From Symbiodinium natans (lineage: Eukaryota; Sar; Dinophyceae; Suessiales; Symbiodiniaceae), in assembly GCA_905221605.1 (NCBI GenBank), contig CAJNDS010002634.1, forward strand, positions 994,001-1,058,000: a stretch of DNA of 64,000 bases, written 5' to 3'. Under the pieces are notes generated by a model. It saw nothing but the letters and a program-made list of their open reading frames with translations, was not told the DNA's origin and did not search any database. The translations under genes were made by a program, and so were the position numbers. Every line of letters starts with the position of its first letter. Position 1 is the first letter of the stretch. Below, piece after piece: positions 50,175 to 61,300 of the stretch.

Positions 50175-51360
50175 GCAAGTTGCCATGACCATAGTCTACA
50201 GACCTGCATCCTCTAGAACGTGTACGAGAAGGAATCTGCATTCATCTAGCGCACCCTTCCAATCACAGACGTTAACAGACTCAGCTGTGCGCTGAAAGCC
50301 CAGCAGCTGCCATGGCAGGAGAAGACAATGTCTGCGAAGCACTCAATGCCTTCCTCTGAGTACATGGGCCCCATAGACAGCAACAGCTCCATCATGTAAG
50401 GCGCCGCCGCGGGGGGAGTGGGGGGGGGGAGAGAGAGTCTTCTTGGGCCTGCATTTGGGATTGCGGAGACTCAGAGTGAGAGAGGAGGAGTGGGGGAGTT
50501 CACGAGCGAGAGTTTTTTGAACTGATAAGTTTGGCAGGGCTGAGCTTGAAAAAGTTCACAAGGTGCGTTCTAGGGGGGGGTTAGGGTTTAGGGTTTAGGG
50601 TTTAGGGTTTAGGGTTTGGGGTGTGCCGGCAGTTTCAAAGTCCGTTGCTCAAAAAGGGTTTAGGGTTTGGTGGGGGGGGGGGGGGGGTGCCGGATGGTGG
50701 CAACCATTGCAGCCATTGCCAGACAGGTTTCAGGCTTCGGAGCAGGGTTGGGCCGCTGCAGTCCTTTTTCAGGGTCTATTTGCAGGAGTTTCGGGTTTAG
50801 GGTTTAGGGGTTTAGGGGTTTGTTTAAAGACAACTCCTTCACCACTGTGGTAATCTTGTGTTGTTTCTGTCGCCGCTGCCGTTCAGAGACCAAATCCGAT
50901 TCTCGGCATCAACAAGGAGCCCGTGCCCCATAGGGACCCAAAGCGTCCGACAACACGGCAGAGATGCGCTGCTTGAGCTAGATTGAGAATTTTCAGGGTT
51001 CGGAGTCTGAATAACAACCGTGGTGCTTTGCATCATTTTGACAGCCCGTGAGTAAAGTGAGATCGGTTGCTCCTGGAATTTTGTATTATTCCGGGAAGGC
51101 AAGGCGGGTTGGGCTTTGCATGCTGCATCGGCATAGCGCGTTGTTCCCGGAACGTTTGCTCTTCCTGGCTGAAAGGACGTATGGTAAAGCCTGGAGTGTC
51201 AAGGGCACGCGCGTAGCGAGTGAAGCCCTCGCAAATGCCACCTGACCTGTAGAGCCTGGAGAGTCAAAGGCATGCGCGTAGGGAGTGAGGCCCCCCACAA
51301 ATGCCACTTGTGAAACCCAAAGCCCAAAAACCCTAACCCTAACCCCTACACCCTGCTCAG
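50175..51360. other. Region upstream of the first GMD exon found
   Basis: TTTAGGG array at 50581-50620, G runs at 50411-50430 and 50675-50688, and a 57-bp tandem duplication at 51188-51310. The GMD start codon and first residues should lie here or further left, in an exon I could not recognise. The first exon found begins with the last two bases of a split codon. Confidence 0.5.
51188..51310. repeat. 57-bp tandem duplication before GMD
   Basis: AGCCTGGAGTGTCAAGGGCA...CAAATGCCACCTG (51189-51241) is repeated as AGCCTGGAGAGTCAAAGGCA...CAAATGCCACTTG (51255-51310) with about 85% identity by eye. Confidence 0.75.
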
Positions 51361-51395
51361 GTAAGACAGCGTTGATCACGGGCATCACAGGGCAG
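51361..51395 (+). CDS. GMD: GMD exon 1 (first recognised)
   Basis: After CTGCTCAG; reads [11 protein letters not shown], the first half of the NADP-binding GxxGxxG loop. Donor GCCAAG. It begins with two bases of a split codon, so an upstream exon exists. Confidence 0.93.
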
Positions 51396-54142
51396 GCCAA
51401 GCCCTTGCTTCACGGCAAAGGGGCCTCGTTGTCTTTGGGGACGGATTATGAACCTTCGGGTTTGGGGTTGCTTATTGCCTTGGGGACCAAATGAACCCGA
51501 AAAGGCGCATTGATGGTTCATATACTTCAATAGCGATTGCCGTAGTATAGCGCATATGACCCCAATTTCAGGGTTCATCTGGTCCCCAAGGTAGTCACAT
51601 GACTCAATCCCACGATAGCCCTCAAGTCGAAGCCTTCATGAACCGCTGTAGAAGCTGCCATGCAGCGGTCCTGCAACTACGCTGCGTCGGCAGCTTGGGA
51701 ACCTTGGGAGGATGGCTCCTACCTGGCCGAGTTTCTCTTGGAGAAGGGCTACTGCGTCCACGGCATCATCCGGAGATCATCCTCTTTCAACACGGCCCGA
51801 AACTCAAGGGGGTTGGTGTTTGGAGCAGAGCTAGTGGGCGTAAACATTCAGACCTTGACCCTCAAAAGGAGCCTACCACGGATGGTGTCCATTTTATCCG
51901 CTCTCGTCGACTTCATGAGCAGAACAAGCTTCATTCTCACTGGCTCATGATCTTGCTGCGTCGAGATTCAATACAGAGCTTTGATTTGCTGTCCTACCAG
52001 CATGGGCTATTATTCCCTAGAGCCTATTCGGGTTGATCAGGGGACCCTAAACCCTGAACCCCCATCCGGGTGCAGGATTCAGGGGATCTAAATATCTGGT
52101 CCCTGAAGCCAGAAGTGCACACAAGGCGCGCATTGACCACATCTTCGACAAGGTGGCAGGGGCTGTAGGGCCCGTAAAGGGTTTAGGGATTAGGGTTTAA
52201 AGTTTAGGGTTTAGTCGTTAGTTCTTAGGGTTTAGGGGTCATAGTTCTTAGGGCTTAGGGTTTAGGATTGAGGGCTTACGATTGAAGAACTCGTAGTCAT
52301 GCTTAGGAATCTCCATTACGATATGTTGCGAGATGACCATCTTGATGTTTGAGACTCTGCCTGTTGATTGGCTTGCTGGAGTATGGGAGTCCAGTCAGTA
52401 GCATTGGAAGCCTGTGCTTGGGCAGTTTCTGGCAGCACCCACGGGAGTCCGGATGCAAAAAAGGGTTTCGGCTGCTTCGGAGAGCCTCACCGCGCGAGAG
52501 CGCGCGAGGTGAACCTGCACTATGGCGACCTTGTAGACTCCAGCAACCTCGCCTCAATCATGGCCAAGGCCGATTCAGGGGGAAGTGGGGGCCCTTCCTT
52601 CGGTTTCCGAGAGATGCGAATGCAGGCTACGAAGTCCTCGCAACTAGTATGAAATTAGAAGCATAGCAGTCAGACATTTTGCTTAAGCCAACGACCAGAA
52701 GAAACATCTGCGTAGTTCGTATCAGGATGTCAGGTTAGTAATATTCGTTAGTACTGTTAGCAAGATGGATACTTCACAACAGAAAATGAAATAATGAATG
52801 ACACTAGTGAACATTGTTCGTGCCATTACTTTTATCGCCCCTATTTTACTCTCATTGCGATTGTATCGATTGAGTCGCCCACTCCCACAATCTCCCATCC
52901 GCGCAGGTCAAGCCCGATGAAGCCGCTGGGCGTTTTTGGACCCAGGGGCGTTTTTTTGTTTTTTTTGTTTTTTTGGGGGGGTGGGGGGGGGTGGGGGGTT
53001 AGGGTTTAGAGCTTCAGGGGGTGAGGGAGTTTAGAATTCATAAATGTCTAGAATTAGGGTTTATAAGGGTGGTGAGTTTTAGGTGGACAGGGGGGTTTTA
53101 GAATTTATCAGGGCTTAGTCTTTGAGGTCTGCCTTCCCTGCCCTCGGTGTTGGCAGATGTTAAGCCACCCTAAACCCTAAACCCTAAACCCTAAACCCTA
53201 AACCCTAAACGCCTCACCTCCTCGCCTCCGGTGTCTGGTCAGGTCTCCTGGCCCGGTCCTGTATCCCGGAGTGCTATGGGCCCATGGGTTGTCATAACCT
53301 AGGGTTATAAGTAGTTTTAAGTAACTTATAAGTAGTTATAAGTAGTTATCAGCACCTTATGAGTAGTTATAAGTACCTTAAATAAGGTGAAGAACCAGGT
53401 ACAACTACAGTGATCCTAGGGGTATACTAAATAAGCTACCCATGAACCTCCAAGTGCCCACTCCCACAGAGAGGCCCACAAGCCTGCGGCGAAGTATCCT
53501 TGATTACTTGACCGAGAACTGCTGGGTGGCATTCTTTAAAAGGTTTACGGGTTTTAGGGTTTATTAATAGGGCCACCATGTATGGTTAAGTGTTCGAGTT
53601 GCCTGACTCTAATTTAGAGCAACCCACTGCTTCAGGTCTACAATTTGGCCGCGCAATCCCACGTCAAGGCACAAACCACGTGGGGGGGAGCTCGCAGGTT
53701 TGCCGATTGTTAGCCAGGTTGTCGGAATTATGGTCCTTTTTTTGTTGCCATTTGCAATACGGGAACTTGTATGTTGGGTAACCCAAAGCACGGACCAATA
53801 GAAACCTGCCCACATGCTGTTCCCTTTCTACGGCTTGAGCCAGACAGCAAAGGTGACACGGGCTAAAGCTGCATTCCCATCACCTTAAACAATTTGATGT
53901 CGCAAATCCCCACACAGTTTAGGTCATAATGTCATTTCATGGACAGCCCCAACCAGTTGAAGGCATGCTGCCCCAAGTTTCAGTACAGGTCTCCTTCGAG
54001 GAGCCAGAGTACACGGCACAAGCTGATGGCCGCCCGGCTGCGAAGGGTCTAAACATGCTCTGCTATTTGCTTAACCACCAAAAGTATCAAACAAGAAAGT
54101 GACAAAAATCAAGATCCCCTTAGTACCCTAAGAACCCGCAAA

Positions 54143-54225
<83 letters not shown>

Positions 54226-55070
54226 ACACGCACACGCACACGCACACGCACACGCACACGCACACGCACACGCACACGCACACGCACACGCACACGCACC
54301 CGCACCCGCACCCGCACCCGCACACGCACACGCACCCGCACACGCACACGCACCCGCACCCGCACCCGCACCCGCACCCGCACGCACACGCACACGCACG
54401 CACACGCACACGCACACGCACGCGCACGCGCACGCGCACGCGCACCACGCACACGCACACGCACACGCACACGCCCACGCCAACGCCCACGCCCACGCCC
54501 ACCCCACGCCCCGCGCCTACGCGCACGCGCACGCGTTGCGCACGCGCGCACGCGCGCACGCGCGCACGCGCGCCGCGCGGCACGCGTGCCCTCGCGCGCG
54601 CACGCCGCCGCACGCGCGGCACGCGCGCGACGCGCGGGGGGCCGGGGCACAGCGCGCGCCACGCTGCGCGCACGCGCGCGCACCGCGGCCGGCAATCGCG
54701 CGCACTCGCGGCGCACTCGCGCGCACTCCCGACGCACTGCCTGCGCGCGCGGGCACGCGGGCACGCGCGGCACGCCGCGCACGCGCGCGACGCGCGCAGC
54801 GCGCCACGCGCGCACGCCCGCACGCCCGCACGCCCGCACGCCGCACGCCGCACGCCCGCACGCCCGCACGCCCGCACGCCCGCCCGCACGCCCGCACGCA
54901 CGCACGCCCGCACGACCGCCACGCCCGCACGGCCCGCACGCCCGCACGCCCGCACCGCCCGCACCGCCCGCACGCCCGCACCGCCCGCACGCCCGCACGC
55001 CCGCACGCCCGCACGCCCGCACGCCCGCACGCACGCATGCACGCACGCACCCACGCACACACCCACACAC

Positions 55071-55127
<57 letters not shown>

Positions 55128-55153
55128 ACCACACAACACCACACCGACACACA

Positions 55154-55184
<31 letters not shown>

Positions 55185-55346
55185 CACACCACACACACAC
55201 ACCCACACCCACACACACACACACACACACAACCACACACACACACACACATAGCCACACACACACACACATAACCACACACACACACACATAACCACAC
55301 ACACACACAACCACACACACACACATAACCACACACACACACAGAA

Positions 55347-55395
<49 letters not shown>

Positions 55396-58300
55396 ACCAC
55401 ACACACACCCACACAAAAAAAACGAAAGGATCCCCTCATTGCCCTTATAGGGAAGAAGCAAACTGTGTTTAGCAGACGTTGGAACTGTCAAGGGTTTGGG
55501 CATCTTCCTGGGCTCAACCATGCCAGAATGCCACAAGGAACACTTCCAGACATAGCTGACTGATCCTGGTTACAACCGGGGTACTTAGAACCCTACTGAT
55601 AACTACCCATGAACCTTCAAGTAAACGTTCCCCCCCCCCCCCCCCCGCCGGAGCCCTACAACCAGAATGGGCTATTAGGCCTTCAAATCCCCTGAATGAA
55701 CCCTATACAGGCCCTTTTAAGGGATGTTTAGGGTTTAGGGTTTAGGGTTTAGGGTTTAGGGTAAGGGATTGTAGGGTATAATAGCCCATCCTGGAAAGCC
55801 CCCTAGGCGTGGGAACCCTGCGGCTGCTGGAGGCAATTCGCACCGAAGCCTGGCTGCAGAGCTTTAGGGTTTAGGGTTTTCGGGTCTGGGGTTTAGGGTT
55901 TAGGGTTTAGGGTTTAGGGTTTGGGGTTTAGGGTTTAGGGTTTAGGGTCTGCAGACTTGCCGACCCTGATTGTGAACGTTTCCCGAAAAAACCAAGGGGA
56001 TCAGGGGCCCCTTTTGGGTGCGCGGCTTAGGGGGAGCCTTTTGAGGGTTTAGGGTTTAGGGTTTAGGGTTTAGGGTTTAGGGTTTAGGGTTGTAGAAATG
56101 GAGGGGGGGGTATCGGGAATCCTCGTTTTCAAGAAATGCCCATGTCGGCGCGCATCTTGGAACTACGAACCTCCTCGCCAGCTATCCATTTTATAGTTGC
56201 TGAAGGAGTTCCTGAGGGTTCAGGGTTTAGGGTTTAGGGTTTAGGGTTTAGGGTTTAGGGTTTAGGGATAGACGATACGTGTCAAAGGCTGAGGATGACG
56301 AAGTTGTAGGGACGAAGACCCTGTCGAAGTTGTAGTGTTTTGGGAGTATTCAGAGCCTTTAACGACCTACATACCATAAAGCCCTCCTGTCGAAGTTGTA
56401 GTAGTGTTGCGGTAGTATTAAAAGCCTTTAAAGCCCCAAATACCCTACAGCCCTCAAACCCCAAAACCTGAAAAGCAAAACACTTGGGTCTTACGATATG
56501 AGGAGCACCTTATCGGGATCCCTATATGTCCCTATAAACAGGGATCCTACTATTTGGGATCTATATCAGGGGCCCCTAATTTTCGTAAACCCCCACTGGT
56601 CCCAGGTGGGCCTGGAGAAAACTACCAGGTTCTACCAAGCATCGACGTCGGAGCTCTACGGTATGGTGCAGGACCTGTGGTGCTGGAAAAGCAAGGCAAA
56701 GTAGGCCTCGGATAATTTCAAACCCTCAACCCTAAACCCTTGAGGGTTTAGGGTTTAGGGTGTAGGGCTAGGGTTTAGGGTTTAGGGTTTAGGGCTGTTG
56801 CAAATCCGACCTCTTTGCGCCAGGAGGTGCCACAGAAAGAGACGACGCCCTTCTATCCCCGATCGCCCTACGCCGTGGCCAAGCTCTACGCCTACTGGAT
56901 TGTGGGGCCCTGAGCTTGAAGGGTTTAGGGTTTAGGGTTTAGGGTTTAGGGTGATCACTTAACTGGATTGCGGGCCCCTAAGCCTTGGTAGCCCAGTGGG
57001 GTACACTTTTTGCCTGTTTTTGTGGTTCTGGGTTCCCTAAAGAAAGTAACCAGCCCCGAAAAAGTGTGTTCTTATTACATATGTGTCGAGGCCTCCCAAA
57101 AGCATTCATCGCTGTTTCCAAGATGGGGGGGGGGAGGGGGGGGCTCTCAATTTTCGATGCGGTGCACCCATCACTTGACTGGTTAAGTACCTTGAGTGAA
57201 GAGACATCTTCTGATCCGCAGGTTCCGGGATATCTGGTTTCTTCTGCAGAGCCTGTAAAGCACAGAAGTGCGCTTGCTAAAGCCATGCAGTGGAGTGGAT
57301 GTGCTCTGCGCAGGTCGTGAACTACCGCGAGGCGTACGAGATGTTTCCAGCCGGCAAGCAATGCTTCAGAGCGGAGACTCTGGAGCCATAAGCTTTCTGA
57401 GGTTTCTCTGGCATTTCTGGCACTTGCTGTCAAACTTTGAGCACGCAGCTTTTGTGAGGGGGCTTGGGGGGGCACCAGTGTTCAGAGCTGAGGTCTGAGA
57501 GCTGAAGGGCAGCCTTGAGGCTTGAGATTTGTATGGTCGTTGGGTAGAGTCGAGTTTCACAGCAGCAAGTCTAAAGCAGCAAGCTGCCAAGATCAAATCC
57601 AGAACCTGAAGCCTCAAACACCCATTTCCAGCCATGGCACCCTCTCTTACTTCCCAACTGGCCCAGCTCCCTAAACCCCAAACCCCAAACCCCAAACCCT
57701 AAACCCTAAACCCTAAACCCCAAGCCCCCTCAAAAAAGTCCCAGCGGCCCACCCTGCATGTTGAGGTTCGCGGTGAACGGCATCCTGTTTAACCACGAGT
57801 CACCTCGCCGAGGAGGCCCCCGATTTTGGGTTGTGAGTTGGGGTTTGCGAAAAAAAGGGACCCCCTATTCAATAGGATCACCTTATAATTAGAATAAGGA
57901 CCCCAACAAGGTACCCCTAATTTAGGAAACCCCTCATTTCGGGTCTGGGATTGAGGGCCTAAGGTGTTTTAGGTGCAAGGTTGTGCTCTGAAGAACCATG
58001 GGGTAGCTCTAGGCAGTGATTGCACCAGCAATGCTATATTTTACCGAGCTTATCTCCATGAAGCTCTGGAAATTTGCCGGAGGGCGTCGTATGATCTACC
58101 AACTGCTGAAGAACCCCCAAAAAAGTAGAAAAGACTCTTCCTTATAAGGACACTCTAGGGATAATTCTTTATTTTTTTGGGGTTCACAAGCAAAATAGTA
58201 GTGATGGGTCGTCCACGTGTGTAGCAGTGATCTAGGTGCGAAGAGAGGCGCGAGCCCGAAGTTGGGACTGGGGCCGATAGACCCTGGTCTGACCCTGGTG

Positions 58301-61300
58301 CTTGAGACTTTTAGGGTTTAGGGTTTAGGGTTTAGGGTTTGGGGTTTAGGGTTTGGGGTTTGGGGTTTAGGGTCTTCACTCCAAACCTTGATTTCGAGAC
58401 ACCACAATCCCACTTGAGATGGACGATGCATTGGGCTGTTCGGCTTGCAACATGTTGACTGGCAGGCGGTTTAGGGTTTAGGGTTTAGGGTTTAGGGTTT
58501 AGGGTTTAGGGTTTAGAGTTCTTACCCTTCTTAAACCCCCCCCAAGATTAAAAGTTTAGGCCATAGCTGCCGAACGTCGGAGGTACTTTTGTGACGAAGA
58601 AGGTCACGGCCAACGTTGCCCAGGTCATGGCAGGCACTAGTCCTAAACCCTAAACCCTAAACACTAAACCCCACCTAGCCGTGTGTGTCTCGCCTGGCCT
58701 GTCCGAGTCTGAGCGATCAAACCCTAAACCCTAAACCCTAAACCCTAAACCCTAAACTCTATACCCTAGGAAGCATCCCCCTCTTGCAGAGGTCCATTTG
58801 CAAAGCTCTCCGACTTTAAGCCCTATAAGCCCTCAACCCCCAAAACCCTAAACCCCAAACCCTAAACCCTAAACCCCAAACCCTAAACCCTAAACCCTAA
58901 ACCCCAAACCCTAAACCCCCAAACCCTAAACCCTAAACCCCAAGCCACTGCCTCAGAATGCGCTGCTGATGTTTGAGGAACCCGGAAAGGACCATGAAAG
59001 ACATCCCGAAGTCTTCAGGGCTGAGGGTATTAGGGGGGTTACTTGGAGGGTTTACGGTTTAGGGTTTAGGGTTTAGGGTTTAGGGTTTAGGGTTTAGGGT
59101 TTTGGTTTTGGTTTAGGGTTTAGGGTTTAGGGTTTAGGGTTCATGGTACTTATTAACCATTTATAACTGTACCTATAACCTACTTGTAAGCCCCTTAAGC
59201 GCGCTAGTATGGTTATAAGTACAATTACAAGTACAGTGATCAGTACAGTTATCATTGGCTAATAAGTACCATGAACCTCCAAGTAAGGGACTTCAGGTTT
59301 AGGGTGTTAGAGGGTGCAGAGGTCTAAGGCTAGAAGGGATTAAGGGACCCAAGGTTGAGGTCTTCAGGGTTCTTGGGGTTTAATGGGTGTTCGAAACATC
59401 CCCCAAGCTCTTAAGTCCCAAACATTCCTAGCCATCCCGAAATCCCGCAGCCCCACAAAACCCGAAACCCTTAAACCCTTAACCCTAAGCCCTAAACCCT
59501 AAACCGTAGACCCTAAACCCTAAACCCTAAACCCTAAACCCTAAACCCTGAACCCTGAACCCTGAACCCTGAACCCTGAACCCTGAACCCTGAACCCTGA
59601 ACCCTGAACCCTGAACCCTGAACCCTGAACCCTGAACCCTGAACCCTGAACCCTGAACCCAAAACAACCGTCCAGGCACCCGAGACCGGATCCTTTTGGG
59701 GAACCTGGACTCCAAGCGCGACTGGGGCCACGCCAAGGAGCGCAAAGCTGTAGGGGTTTATTTAGGGTTTAGGGTTTAGGGTTTAGGGTTTAGGGTTTAG
59801 GGCTAGGAATTGGAGGGTTTCTAGGGTTTATAGGGTTTAGGGTTTGTGGGGCTTATAGGATTTAGGGTTTAGGGTTTATAGGGTGCTGGTTGTGTGGGCC
59901 TGAGTTTCCCGACAGCTGAGTGGTTTCGGGTTTATAGGGTTTATAGGGTGTGTAGGGTTTGTAGGGTTTGTAGGGTTTGTAGGGTTTTTGTAGGGTTTTT
60001 GTAGGGTTTTTGTAGGGTTTACAAGCTTTCCAGCGTTTATAGGGTTAAGGGTTTATAGGGGGTTTACAGGGTTTGTAGGTTTTCGTGCAATGTAGGGAAA
60101 CAAAAGCAAGTCGTACTTAATGACTCTTGGTAGGGAGTTGTCGCACCTATTTACGGGGCAGTATTTGTGTAATCTAAATCCTAAACCCTAAACCCTAAAC
60201 CCTAAACCCTAAATCCTAAACCCGAAACCCGAAACCCTTAACCCGAACCATCCTAACCCCTAAATATGAAGTTGGTAATGGGGCACCTTCTCTGGCCAAC
60301 GGAGTAGAACCATGTGCTCAGGGAAGCCGTGCGGTGTACAGCATATCACAGTCACCCTAAATCCCAAACCCTGATTGGTTTAGGGTTTAGGGTTTAGGGT
60401 TTAGGGTTTAGGGTTTAGGGTTTAGGGTTTAGGGTTTAGGGTTTAGGGTTTAGGGTTTAGGGTTTAGGGTTCAGGGTTCAGGGTTTAGGGTTTAGGGTTT
60501 AGGGTTCATCCCAGCTTCGAGGGCCGCAGAAGCTCCAGGACTACGTCCGGATGATGTGGATGATGCTGCAGGTGGAGAAGCCCGACGACTTCGTGGTGGC
60601 CACCAACAAGCATCTGTCCTAGCAAGTCAGCACAACCCTCAACCCTAAACCCTAAGCACGTTCAGGGCAGCGGGATTTTGCAGTTGTAGGTGAAGGTTTC
60701 CAGTTGTTTGTGCCGGCTCCTGCCATTTGTGTAAAGTAAGCCTAACCTGTGAAGCAAGTCCAAGCGAAGGTTCAAGTCACTCCAATAGAACACAAGAGCT
60801 TGTGCAGTGCATAGTTGTGATAGCACTGGCTATCGGCTCGATAGTGAGGGCTGCCTTGTTGGTTGAGGCAATACAGCGTTCGAGACCTGGTGACGCTGTG
60901 CTTCGAAATGGCCACCTGGCGAAGAGCTTGTGACATGTGAGAAGGAAGGCTTGAGATCAGAACGCGCGCTTGCATCTCATCATACCCCTGAACCCTTAAA
61001 CCCTAAACCAAACCCTCAACGCCCGAAACCTATTAACCTAAAGCTCGACGCCTAAGGCCCTAAAACCCTTAAACGATAAACGCAGTTTTTGAACCACTCT
61101 CAGGGCTTAGGGTTTTCGGTGAAGGGTCAAGGGTTTAGGAGTTGGGGGCTTATGCTTTAGGGTGTAGGACAAAAAGGTTTAGGTTCAGGGCTTATCTTTC
61201 CGACCAGGACAGCATAGCCCGGATGTAAAATAAGGGAGGAGTTAAGGCTTAGGGTTTAAGGTTTAAGGTTTAGGGTTTAGGGTTTAGGGCTGGATGGCTT

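Noticed and set aside
55459-55500. Exon-like [12 protein letters not shown] after GTTTAGCAG, initially taken as GMD exon 8
   Set aside because: The segment 55807-55847 fits the conserved [13 protein letters not shown] sequence and the split codon exactly; the earlier hit is chance.
54109-55536. Open frames of 220-439 codons on both strands
   Set aside because: They translate the CA/CG microsatellite (Cys-Val, Arg-Ala, Thr-His repeats) and lie in a GMD intron.
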